Source of the DNA: Nymphaea colorata
Taxonomy: Eukaryota; Streptophyta; Magnoliopsida; Nymphaeales; Nymphaeaceae
Assembly (NCBI RefSeq): GCF_008831285.2
Contig: NC_045149.1
Location: forward strand, 9,138,417-9,202,416
Reading direction: 5' to 3'
DNA length: 64,000 nt
A program made the translations under genes and the position numbers. Positions 35,501 to 48,400 of the stretch are shown here, one piece after another. How positions within the stretch are numbered: position 1 is the stretch's first letter; each line of letters opens with the position of its first letter. The notes under the pieces are model-generated. The model did not search any database. It saw only the letters and a list, made by a program, of their open reading frames with translations, and was not told the DNA's origin.

Positions 35501-38500
35501 TCTTTTTCTGTGCTTTTATACTATTTTCCTATGAGAAGGTCAAGAACCAAAGCTGGCAGACACACACACACACACACATACACACACACATGTATGTATA
35601 TATATGTATGTATATCCATGTGTAGACTCATACATGCATAACTAAAGTTAGTATGGTTAATGTCAGCAAAAGTGTGTTCCAAAACTATAAGGATTTGTAG
35701 TGTAGTAGCTTTAAAGGTGTATTTTTCAATCAAGGTCCTCTGGTGGATCTCGATCTCTTGTTCAGAAAATCGGTTGCCCATAGTTGAAGTTTTCTAACAG
35801 AGCAAGTTACTTTGCACTGCTAATCTCCAAGAATATGAAGAATCAAACTTTTCTTAGATTTGCTATAGTTGCTGACCATCCACGAATACATTTTCAAGAC
35901 TTTTTGATTTGGTATTCTAGTATATTGATCATTATATACCTTATATTTGAAGCCACTTCTGAGCTTCAGTCCCAGTAAGTTATTGCTAAACAGTGGTGCT
36001 TAAAAGAGAGGGCAGAAATGCTGATGGTATTGTAAGCTATGTCATATGGACTTGGCTAAATTCCGCACCTGAGTTGACACATCTCCAGTGCATATATATT
36101 TTTGTGTGGCAAAAGTATCGGTCAAAGTGTAGTCATAAAAAACACGTTTTTTTCTTAAATGCGAAAATAGCAGTTTAAAACTTTAAAAATGCCATTTTTT
36201 TCAAAAAAATGTCAAAGTGAAAAAACGTTTTTTTCTCCTTTTTTTCCATCTTATTCATTTTTTCACTTTTTTTAATGCCAAACTGTTTTTTTACCTTTAT
36301 GTTTGTATTATCAGTTTCTCACTTATTTTATTTTCCCCTCATTTTTTGTTTTTTTTTTAAAAAAAAAAATCTGTATTTTTCCCCTTTTTTTCAAGCTTGC
36401 CATAGTATACCTAAAAAAAACCTTGCTGTTTAAAATGCGAGAAAGTTTTTGTGACTATGCCGATTCAAACTGTGTCAGGGACTCGGGTGTAATCAGCTGC
36501 ACCCATCTATTTTTTGTCCGTACTAGGTGTACACCTGACTTGAGTGAGCAGCACTTGAGTGAGCAGCACATTGGACAAAATCATTACAGGTCAAATTGCA
36601 CACCTGGATTATTTATGTTAAAAAATTAGACCCAGTCAATGTTGAGAAAGTCCGTAGTCATTTTTTAAATTTTAAAAAACACAAAAAAAGTAAAAAAGAG
36701 CCAGAACACGACCCTTCTCCCTTACTCTCGTCTCTCTCTCCCCCCTGCCCCACCCCCCCTCCCTCTCTGTGGTTTCATGTGGCCTGTGACTTTTTGTGTG
36801 GCTTATATTGATTAGAACTGAACATGTCGTGTATGGTTTGTTTTGAAGCTCATTTTGATTTGGAATGGATCTGTTTTATGTGGTTTCTATGTGAGTTCAT
36901 ATTGAATATGTATCGGGAATCTATGAGTATTTTCTTTTCTTTATCTGGCTTTTTTTAATATTATTTCGGTAAAAAACTAAAATAAATTTGTCTTATATAG
37001 TTATATAGTTTGTTGAATAAGAAAAGTTTTATGTTTTAGGAGGTTCCTTGTAATATTAAAGAGTTATAAGATCTCTTTAATATTTTCCTTATTTCCCATT
37101 GAGTTATTTTGTAAATCCCTTTTTACCCTAATCTCTTTTATAAGAGAGATAAGGGTTATCGTAATAAAAGGTTCTTTTAGTTCAATCTCACGGCAGCTTC
37201 TCTCTCTCACTCTCTTCTCCTCCGCTGCAACATGGTATCAGAGCTACGGACGTGACTGGAGACTTGAAGCACACAGCCAGCGCGCGGACGTGACGCACAC
37301 CGTCGGCGATCCTCCGTCTCCTTTCAGGCTTGATCTCTTCTACTTCCTCCGTTTCTTTCTCCTTCACCTCTCGCCTGTTCTAGTTGCTGTTTTCCAGCAA
37401 CGGAATAGTGTGGAGGAGTCTATTCACGCTAGGAGAGATGCGTGAATAGACTCCAGCAGTGGATTTTTTTTTTCAGAAGTGTATATAGTATCGCAGCTGT
37501 GTGGGAGTCTGCGCTGATTAATCGCCTATGATTTGATATGTTATATGATCAACGCAGCCAAGTGGAGGACTGCTATCTATGACGTCTATGGCAAGTTTAT
37601 GTTGATGGTTTTATTTGCTGTCGTTATTCATGATCTGTGAAGGATAAACTGTGGTACAGCAGCGTTAGATGCATAAATAGATAAGTCGTTGGTCAGCACA
37701 AACAATACAAACAGTGGGGATTCGTTTTCAGTTGTGGGCTTGCTGATAGCAGCGTTTTTCTGTCTTCAGATTGCAGTCCTCTTTGTTGTGGTAATGCTGT
37801 CAACAGTTGGACAGCAGGTTGATTGTTTATGCGCATCTAACTTTGCCGTGTGGGACGTCTGTTCTTGTTGATCAGTTTCTTTTTCAATAGAAATATATAT
37901 ATATATATATTCTCTTGCTATTGGTGGTTGATCTCTTGTGGACAGATTTATGATGGCTGAAAGTAATAAATCTGATTTTTCTCATGAAGTTAAAAGTGGA
38001 GGAAATCCATTTTCGTATGGTTCTACTGTAAAGTTAGATGGATCTAACTATGAGATTTGGTCTCCTGTGTTTATGATGTCTGTGATTGGACATCAAAAGG
38101 AGCATGTTATAGAAGAAAACGAACCTGTTGAAAAGAGTGGAAAATATAGTTCATGGAAGGGAGATAATAATATTGTCATGTCATGGATCATGAATAGTGT
38201 GCAACCCCAAATTGTATCAACTATTGCATACTACACCTCGGCTAAGCAAATGTGGGATTTCTTGAAACAGACTTACTCGAATGACAGGAATATTAGCAAA
38301 ATATTGCAGGTAGAGGAGGAACTACTTAATCTGCAACAGGGTGACCAAAGTCTTGCTCAGTACTTCGCTTCCCTTAAATCCATCTCTGAGCGACTTAAAG
38401 CATTACGTCCTCCATGTCCAACATGTTATAAGACCCATGGTGAACAGTCTATGGTTGCGAAATTCCTACAGGGTCTCTCCTCTGAATATACAGTAGCAAA

Positions 38501-41500
38501 GGCTCAGATGCTGACTGGAGCAGAAATCCCTGATCTAGCTGAAGCCTACAACAGGCTTAGTCGTCTTGCTGTGACCCTCTCTTTACCTGCCAGTGATATC
38601 CATGCCTCTGCCTTAGCAGCTTCAGGAGGACGTGGACGCGGTTTATTCAGGGGAAGAGGCATGGGCCGTGGGTCAGGAGGAGGTCAGGGGAGATTTCAGT
38701 GCACTTATTGTGGGAAAATAGGTCATTTGGAAGACAGATGTCGGGATAAACATGGTCGTCCTACTGCAGCGCCATCCTTAGGGAGAAATCTTACATCAAA
38801 GCTGGGGAAGAACTCTTTACAGTCTTCTATTGGAGCGGCCCAAGCAGCGTCATCAGTAGTAGATGGGTCTTTATCTTCTTCTCAGCCTGAGACAATGACT
38901 GTGAGTATCAATAAGTCAGAGTATGAGGACTTTCTAGCACACAGATCTACTCAGCCATCGGCCTCCACAGTTATGACTGACAGCGCTATGTCTGTTGACA
39001 CTATCTCACATGATACAGGTACTACTTGGATTATTGATTCAGGGGCATCGAGGCACTTTTGTAGTACGCCTTCTATGTTTACTGTGCTACACTCACTACC
39101 TCAGATACGTCATGTGAGACTTGCAGATGGTAGATTGTCACCCATTATGGGATATGGAGATATCAAGATCTCTCAATCTATGACTATTCCCAATGTGTTA
39201 TATGCTCCTAAGTTTCCCACAAATTTGTTATCTGTCGGACAATTGGTTAATGATTTACATTGTCGTGTTACGTTTGACTCTGGTTTATGTTCATTTCAGG
39301 ACTTGCTAACTGGGAAGACGATTGGTGGAGGCTATGAGAAAGGGGGCATCTACTTCCTGTCGGATCCCGTGGGTATTGCAGCATCATCGATCACATCGTT
39401 GTCCTTCTCGTTCCAGTGGCATCTCAGACTTGGTCATCCATCTGTCTCCAAGCTCCGTCATCTCCTTCCACGTCTCTCCTTACTTGAGTCGTTCCGGTGT
39501 GAAGCTTGTCAACTTGGCAAACACACTCGTAGTAGTTATTCATCGAGTCTTAATACGTCCAGTTGTGGACTATTTGATCTTCTTTATGTTGATGTGTGGG
39601 GTCCTAGCAGAGCTGCTAGTAGGTCAAGATTTCGTTATTTTCTTGTCATCGTAGATGATTATTCTCGAGTCACCTGGGTTTTCCTTTTGAAGGAAAGGTT
39701 TGAAGTCGTATGTACTCTCAAAAACCTTATTATAGCCTCACTCCTATGTCTACTGAGATGCCACGGTCTCCAGACCCACTACCTATTCCTCCTATTCCTT
39801 TGGAGTCGTTCCTTGTTGAATCTCCTTCGTCTGTTGTGTCCAAGTTTCGTGATCCACCGCTGGTCTACACACGTCGACAGGACCCTTCTCATAATCTTTT
39901 GTCAACCGTTTCTCAGGAGGTAAGTACATCTGAAGCGCATAACCCTACTCATTCTGATCCTTGTCAAGACTTACCTATTGCTCTTCGCAAAGGCAGACGG
40001 CAATGTACTTTACATCCTATATCTCATTTTGTGTCTACTGATGGGGTTGGTAAAAATATGCAACAATTCATTCATGCTTTGGCTGCTCATACAGTTCCTA
40101 CGTGTCACCAGCAGACCTTATTAGACACCCAATGGAGACGGGCTATGCAAGATGAGATGGATGCCTTAGTGCAGAGGGGCACTTGGGAACTTGTTGATCC
40201 TCCTCCTCGATGTGATATTGTTGGCTCAAAGTGGGTATTCACAGTTAAGTATAATTCTGATGGTTCTTTGGAACAATACAAAGCTCGATTGGTTGCTAAG
40301 GGCTACACGCAGACCTACGGTGTGGATTTCTTTGAGACCTTCTCTCCAGTTGCTCGGTTGGGAACCATTCGTCTTATTATTTCTGTGGCTGTCCACCATG
40401 ACTGACACATGTATCAACTGGATGTCAAAAACGCCTTTTTGTATGGTGATCTTGATGAGACTGTCTATATGCAACAACCACCGGGATTTGAACGACAGGG
40501 GGAGTGTGGAAAAGTGTGCAAGCTGAAGAAAGCTATTTATGGACTTAAATAGAGTCCTCGTGCGTGGTTTCACAAGTTTTCCGAGGTAGTCTCACAGTGT
40601 GGCTTTGTAAGATCTCCTCTTGATCATTCCTTGTTTATCAAGAAGGCTTCCTGAGGTATAACTGTTCTCGTGGTTTATGTTGATGATATTATCCTGACGG
40701 GTGATTCTGATCAAGAAATTTCTGATGCAAAGCTGTTTCTTCAAAAACACTGTGACGAAAGATCTGGGTCCTCTACGATACTTCTTGGGAATAGAAGTTG
40801 CTCGCAATGGGGAGGGTGTTGTTCTCTCTCAACGGAAGTATGTTCTTGATTTATTGCAGGACACAGGGATGCTAGGAGCTAAACCGGCAAATTTACCTAT
40901 GAATTCACGTATACATCTTCTTATTGGTGATTTCTCTAGATGTTGTGACAAGCTGAGCATGTTTAATATGTATGCTCCAGCTTGAGGGGGAGTGTTGAAT
41001 AAGAAAAGTTTTATGTTTTAGGAGGTTCCTTGTAATATTAAAGAGTTATAAGATCTCTTTAATATTTTCCTTATTTCCCATTGAGTTATTTTGTAAATCC
41101 CTTTTTACCCTAATCTCTTTTATAAGAGAGATAAGGGTTATCGTAATAAAAGGTTCTTTTAGTTCAATCTCACGGCAGCTTCTCTCTCTCACTCTCTTCT
41201 TCTCCGCTGCAACATAGTTTATGTTGAATCTTATTTTGTATATTGTATATACACCCACACCCATTTTTATTTGTAAGAGAGCTGCATCTGCAACTGCATC
41301 CTGCACCTTATGACATAGACAATGAGATATGATGATAACGCAGGATTGATAGCCAAAGGCTACAATTCCACAGTTGCAGGTGAGTTGTAACCATGACTGC
41401 TTGTGGTGACAACAGTCATAACATAAATGATTTTGTCTGACTATCTAAAACAGTCTCGTGAGTTGGCTTCTAAGTATGATAAATCATGGAGGTGGGATGT

Positions 41501-44500
41501 TTGCCTTGCAGGGCTCCGTCCAACATCTTGATTTGATAACTTTACTATGGCTGTTTTTTTTTTTTTTGATGCATAAAAATTTATTTGATCCTACAACAGA
41601 TCTCATCTATATCCAAGAATTGATGTTTACAATTATTATTTTTTTGTGTAGATGACATGATAAGACTATGGATTAACACTTGGATATAAAGTGGATTTTA
41701 AGTGTTTAAGCATTACCTTGATCAACTATTCAGAAAGGCCCTTAGGCAACGTAATTTTCTCTTTTTGGGCTTGAAGAATTCCGTTTAGAATCTTATGGCA
41801 TACCTATTTAGCTAATGTAGTGGTACATGATGGACCAGATATAAGGTAAAACATGTTGATGCACTAATAGAAGCTAATGATGATTTCATCTGGTAATAAA
41901 GACACGAAGGAACCGGACTTTGGAAGGGCCAGCCTATTAATAAATATCCTATTTAGTATCATCTTGTTGGCAGTCTGATTTATACGTCTCTCGTCCGCAT
42001 GCATTTCTATGCACAATCAGCATCCGAGTTGCTTCCAGTCACGTGGATTCTTGGAAGTGTAGGAAGTATTGTTATTGAAGGAATGACAGTGACTCAAACA
42101 TATTGATAAAATTTCTGATTTATGATATTCTAAAAGTCAAATTTAGGCGTAAGGCCAAAATGGCATGTCCCTGTGTTGTAGGGGAGAATATGTCAATGCT
42201 ACTTTATCCTTCCCTTGTGTTCACTCTGAACACTGACAGCGAACTGATAAGTTTCCTTACAAATATTCATTATTGCTTAACATCTCACCCTTGTTCCTAA
42301 CTTGCAAATATCGTTGTATTGTTACCTTCAGCTTTGATGAATATTGCAAACCGAAACCATGAAAACCATCAAATCTGCTGTTATTAGAATCTTCTCTTTG
42401 ATACAAGTGGAGCAGCACTTCAGGTTTGCTGCTGAACAGAAAAAACATATTCTATACGAGGATTGTAGCCCTAACTTATTTACTAAATAAGCAACAAGAG
42501 ATCAGATTCCCCTTGTTAGTGAAGCCCTTTACAAAGTAAACCCTAACCCTTAGACATAACAAATAAAAGAACACCTAACTTAAAGAAATAAAAATGGACA
42601 ATCATGGACTTTGACTCTAACTCAAAGTGAGGATTATTCAAATATTTTGACAAGCTTAACGTGTCTGAAATGGACATAGATGTCATTTCATGTTTATTGT
42701 GCGTACAACTCTGACCATGTCATATATCTAGCTGACTCCATCACCTTTTCTTTTCTTTCTTTTTTTATGCCCTTAATAAGGTGTATCTATGTATTCTTGT
42801 TTATCATGGGGCAATGAGCAGTGCTGCCTTATAAGTTATAACCTTCTTTTTTTTTTTTTTTTGCCCTTTTTCGTACTCTCTTCTTTTTTGCTGCCTTCCT
42901 GCTTATCAGTTTTTTGTTTTTCTCTTTTCATCCCTTATTATTTGTAAATTTGTTTAATATGATACCAGTGGTGATGTTATTTGATACAGGCACCGTGGAA
43001 TCTGACAATAAATTATCCATGGTCCATGATGGGGAATATGGACTGGAAAATTCTGTTGCTGAAATCAACCAACCAATCACTTGGTTGAATGGCTTGAAAG
43101 GAGCCACAATCAGCAGTCCTAGTGAAGGAAGCTTGAGTGATCATTTTGTAGAAAGTTCAGAGTATCCAGCGTTTAATGATGGGTCAACTTTTCCTCCTGG
43201 TCTCTACCCATCCAGGTTTGTTCCATATCAGAGTTTTTGACTCAAGAAAAAAAATAAAAGAATTAAAAGGGAATAAAGTTTCACATTCAACACACACACA
43301 CATATACATATATATAATACACCATTGTCAACCACTTACTTTTCCTTCATAAAGGGTCATGGCTGGGCCGCCTTTTTATTAGGACACTGTGAATGGAGGG
43401 CATTTGTAGGATTTCTAGTGGTGACTGGTGAGGCTATGATGGATGATATATCTTGAATTGGTACCTGTGGAAGGACAGTCTATCTTATGGTCTTTGGTTA
43501 CACATCTAAGGGGATAAGATTGAGGCTTTTGCATATAAAGCAAGGGTGTAGACTCTTGACTGAACTGATCTAATTTTTTTCTTCCTTTCTCAATCTCTTA
43601 TACCACGTTTGAGGTCTTCGTGGTTTTCATGCTGAAGCTACAACTCCAATTCTGCTCAGAGCATTAAGTTTACAAAATCTTGAACCTGGAGAATGTAGGA
43701 GAGTTTCCACACCCTCCTGAAAATGTGGTCCTGGTGGTATCCATCTTGATATCTGCCATGAAGACCTATGTCACTCATGGAAACCACAACACACAGCATT
43801 TGCAGAGGCTTCAGTTAAATCAAGTTCAAGAGAATGCCCTAAATTGAAAAATCATGCTTATTCTATAAAAAGTTTTTTTTTTTTAACTTCTAAGCATTTT
43901 CTTTGTATCTTTCATGTTCAGTTGGAATTTAGTTCTTGTTTATTGAGTTTGAATAATCATGTAGAGTAGAATGAAATGGATGTTAGATACTGTCTTCAGG
44001 AACTTGAAAGTCTTGGAAGCAGTTTCCTCACAAAATAATGTCTCCCAAATGAATTGCAGGCAAGAAATTTCAACCAACAGCAATTTTGCTGATGCTAGTA
44101 GCTCAGTTGAAGAGGTATCTTTTAGGGTGAATGATTTTGCTTAAAGTTTTGTTTGGTATCATAACCTATAATTTTAAGTTTTTAACCCTTTTGTGGATAT
44201 GACATCATCTACTTGCCAATTGCCATTTCTGCAGGTAAATAAGAGTGATAAACAGCTTGAAATTAATGAATTGAAAGCCATGCTTGTATGGTGATCCTCT
44301 TTCTCTCTTCCTCTCTCTCTCACAGACACACCCCAATACACACAGAGACAAACAGACATGCACCCATCCTATAAGTTTTACTAGCTTTGATGAAATAATC
44401 AAGTCATTAGTACTTTTTTTTTTCCAATAATGTAGCACCAGAAGGAGATTGAATTATTAGAACTGAGGCAGCAGATCGAGAATGAAAAGGTAATCATTAA

Positions 44501-45391
44501 TCAACCTTTTGCTTCTTTGCTTTTGCTGATAGAGTGGATTCTATTTGGAACATGGCAGTCTGCTTCCATTGAGAGTACGGAACTATTTAACTTTGCCATT
44601 GGTGTGTGGTTTAATGATTTTTTTTCTAGAATATAATTAACTGAGATATTCACGCGTTTATATGTGTTGGTATGTTTGTGGTTCAAGAATTGTACATTTT
44701 TCATTGAGTTTTTGTCGATATCAGAGTTTGTTAAATCAGATTATATTGCTTGTAGCTTTTTTTTTTTCATTTTACTATATAATGGGCCAATGGCCTGGTT
44801 GCTGACTTAAACTTTGACCTCTGTCACTGCCTCCATTATATATGCTTTCTATTACGGTTTTTTTTCTAACTTTTGCACCTGAAGAGTTGTCAATGACTGG
44901 TGGTTATGAAGGTTTGGCACTTCTACTTTTCAGAGGAACATGGAATCAATGATACAAATGTAACTACCATAGGCAATTTAGGCAAAGATCAAGAAGAAAC
45001 TTGCTAGTGACAATCTCATGTCCAGTTAACAATGCAAATGAAGAGAACCATGACTCAGTAAGCAACACACCCAGGTCATAATATAAAAAACTGTGAAAAA
45101 TTAATCATGTCTGGGGCAGTTCACCTGTTCAATGATTCTCTATCTGCAACTCTTCTCTTGACAGAAGGAACATAGAGAAGAATCTTCTCTATTGGCATAG
45201 GCCTTCCATGTTGCCCAACTTAATGCTTTGCAAGTATTTTAAAAGAAAGCTAGTATGCTTATTGTCCTGAGAACATAAAAGAAGTGCAGCCTATGGAACT
45301 ATGTCACATGGGTGTGAGCTGCAGACACGAGCATTTTTAAAAGAACTTGGGTATGGGTTCTGCAAGTACGTATGTTTGTATATAACATACA

Positions 45392-45480
<89 letters not shown>

Positions 45481-48400
45481 ATTAATTAATAATGTTGCAT
45501 GTTTATATTTTTTTGGCTAAATCAAATTGTATTAGAAGGTCATTTTAGTCCATTGTTAAAATTTTATGTTGAATGAAATAAAGCTTTTTTTTAAATAATA
45601 GCAGACCTTATCGTCCTTTTAAAAGTTACACAAGCTTGTCGTCCTTAATATGTTCACACAAAACATACGACTCGATCTTCTGTCTTCCATATATACCAGA
45701 TGTTAGTCCAACAAGATGAAAATTGGACCTTTTCTACCTTCCATGTTATTAATCATTTTTATGTAAAGGGCAGGAATATGATGAGGTAGGCCACTTCATG
45801 TGAGGGAAATGGAAACGTGGTGGACCAGAACTTGCTCTGGTCCCAAGAATTGCTTTTGTGAAGGGCCTAAAAAACCCATCTTCTTGGTGTTGTTTCCAGC
45901 TTGTTTGTTCTATGCATTTTTTACTGATGCTTAGGCTAGTGCTCCAAACAAACAGTATGCCGAGATCTTGCTTTGGTGGTTGCCATATATAACAAAACAA
46001 TGCCTGCTCATGGGCAGAATATATCTAAAAATGTCTGGTTATATTTGTCATCATGGACAACTTGCTAGTTGCTACAGACCGTAACCACAATCCTGTTGGT
46101 TTTGTTGCTGCAATTTTTTGAGCCATTTTCATTCAGATGAGTTTATTAACTTTATTTCAATGACATAGTTTGCATGACTTCCAGGAGTTAAGTTGAATGC
46201 CTATTACATCGCTTTCCAAATGAGAATGATGACCTTCTATGATCTCTGCACCCACCCTCTACAAGCTCGTTTATTTCAAAGGAACTGATTCATAACCCTT
46301 TATGCCTAGATATCTGTAACAACCATATATCTATTTTTACTTTTATGCAGTTTGTGGCCATCCCAGTTTATTTGGACGAAACAGTGTGGCTGTGATCTAA
46401 GTCACATGGGTACTTCAGTAAGGTCCACATACCCAAGTCATTGTACTCATACCCAAAGTGGGTACTTGGACACAGTTGGGTACTTTTAGATCAAAATTGA
46501 TCCAAAATGCTTAATTTGGCTTGTTTTAATTTTTTCCAACTTAGTTTCATTATGTTTTTAGAGTTATTTTCATTAACATGTACTGTCTTTTATTTGTATC
46601 ACTTGTTTCTTTAAATGTTGCTTTTATTTTGATTTTTTTTAGTTATTTTGCATATATGCATATTTATATCATGTCGTACCCTTGTACCCACATTTTCTAT
46701 AATTGCCATGTCTGTACCCGTATCTCCGTACCCTTACCCGAACCATATCCCTACCCATGTGGCTTAGATAGTGATTTATTTTTGTCTTCGAGGTACAGTA
46801 TGTGCATGATCATGTTTGGTGCTCAATTGATGTACCTGGTCTTCAATAATCAGTACAAAAACTCTCAGGCTGTTTGGTGCTTAATTTGATGTACCTTGTG
46901 TTGGATAACCAAGGCAAAATCAGGCCATTGTCTGCCTCTCTGTTCCAAACATTTGTTTTGAATTTCTAACTAAGAGCTTTTACACAAAATTGATGTTAAT
47001 CTTTGATGAAGGTGAAACTGCAAAATATGCACTGGTAACAGAAGATCAAATCTACGTATATGTCTTTGTGGAGCCTAATTATGAATCATCTTGTTTAAAC
47101 ATATATTTTGCATGAAATTATGATTTTGCTTTTTTGTAGATGTTATTTTATCCATTTGGCAAGCAAAAGCTGATTTTTCTTTGTTTACAGGTTGCTTTAT
47201 CCATTTTACAAGAAAAAGCTAAAAATGAGGTTGACAAAGCAATGAAGCTTATTTCTGAAAAGGATGCTCTCTTAAATTCTGTTGAAGAGGATCTGTTAGG
47301 TCTAAGAGAGGTACTTTGTATCTGACTTGCAGTCTTTGTTATCTAAGAATTGATGCATATGTTAACCACAAGGAATAATTTGAAAGTAATATAAATATGC
47401 ATGAGAAGAGACACGAGGGTGAAGGTTTGGAGGAGAAGGGGAAAGAAGAGAAAGAAGGGAGAGAGGTTGTTGTTGCTAGCCACCTCAATCAACCTATGGC
47501 CTCTGAAAGCCAAAGACCAACATCACCCTGAATAATTTCTGAAACGATGCTGTTGGACTTTGTTTAGGTCCATGTATCGCTTTTCGTAGTCTGCATACCT
47601 TGTCACCAAAGTAACACGGGTACCGCTAGGAGGGAGGAGTACCCGTCCGGTACGGGTACCGGGTACGGTCAACGTACCGAAGGCCGTATCCGTCCATTTT
47701 TGGATACGGTCAACTTTGACTGAGTCCAAATCCGTCCGTTTTTTATTTTTAACGATTATTTGATTTTAACTTTTAAAACCATTTTAACGTTAAAAAAAAA
47801 GAAACAAAACCCTTAAAACATTCTACTTTACTCTTTCTTACCTCTCACCGAGCGACGGCAGCTTCGAGCCTTCGACTGGCGACGACTTCCGGCGAGTGTG
47901 CAGCGGCAGCGGCGACTGGCAACAGAAGCGGCGACTGCGACGGCAGCGGCGACCAGCGACAGCATTCGTTCCTCTTTCTCACGGTATTTTTTTTTTTCTT
48001 TCATTTTTCTTTTCATTTTCATCGGCTCCACCCCTGCCTTCACCGCCGGCGATGATCGCCGACGGTGACTGCGACCACCTGCACACTCGCCGGAAGCCCT
48101 CTCCTATTGCTCGATCCTTGCCTGAATATTGAAACCTCTTTCGACAGTGTCATGTTATCGAAACGGCATTTATATTTAATGTGACCTCTTCTTTTTCTTG
48201 TAGTATTAGCCTTTTTTAACTGTCGTGCCCTTTTAGATGATCTTTTTTTGTTCCCTTTATTTTATTATTTAGTTCTTTACTATCTTTGCAGTTAAAAGCA
48301 TGAAACAGAGCACACACGGAGAAGTAAAAAGGAATAGGCAGGGGAACTTGGCTGTCATTTTAGTAGTGTTTGTAGGTAGCTCACAGGCTAGGGTACAGAC

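Larger units (their letters stand above)
37006..41219 (+). mobile_element. Ty1/Copia retrotransposon E4, internally deleted
   Basis: Target duplication TAGTT is present at 37006-37010 and 41215-41219. LTRs are 222 bp with one difference (CTCCTCC versus CTTCTCC). PBS is TGGTATCAGAGC. Interior 3.76 kb carries gag, protease, part of integrase, part of RT; the rest of integrase and RNase H are deleted. The LTRs say the insertion is very young, yet the coding part is already defective. Confidence 0.95.
34791..42989 (+). other. PTST-like intron 4 (8.2 kb) with MITE A and Copia E4
   Basis: It runs from GTGAAT to TTGATACAG. It contains a possible optional micro-exon (35130-35189), a (CA)n run at 35560-35578, MITE family A copy 2, Copia E4 and a faint RT relic. 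The intervals 35190-36120, 36461-37005 and 42100-42989 hold nothing recognised apart from T-rich runs. Confidence 0.83.
44490..47190 (+). other. PTST-like intron 8 (2.7 kb)
   Basis: GTAATC to TTTACAG. It holds an 84-bp (AT)n tract (45395-45478) and MITE family B (46395-46769). A word TGTCACATGGGTG at 45302 resembles the family B end. The rest shows no coding signal. Confidence 0.85.

Noticed and set aside
39322-40526. Extra frames inside E4
   Set aside because: They are out-of-frame shadows of the gag-pol pseudogene; domain motifs are all in the other frames.
45299-45489. Tyr-Ile repeat frames on both strands
   Set aside because: They are translations of the (AT)42 microsatellite.
47828-48132. 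GC-rich frames in intron 9
   Set aside because: They arise from CGGCGAC-type repeats in a likely DNA element and have no recognisable domain.
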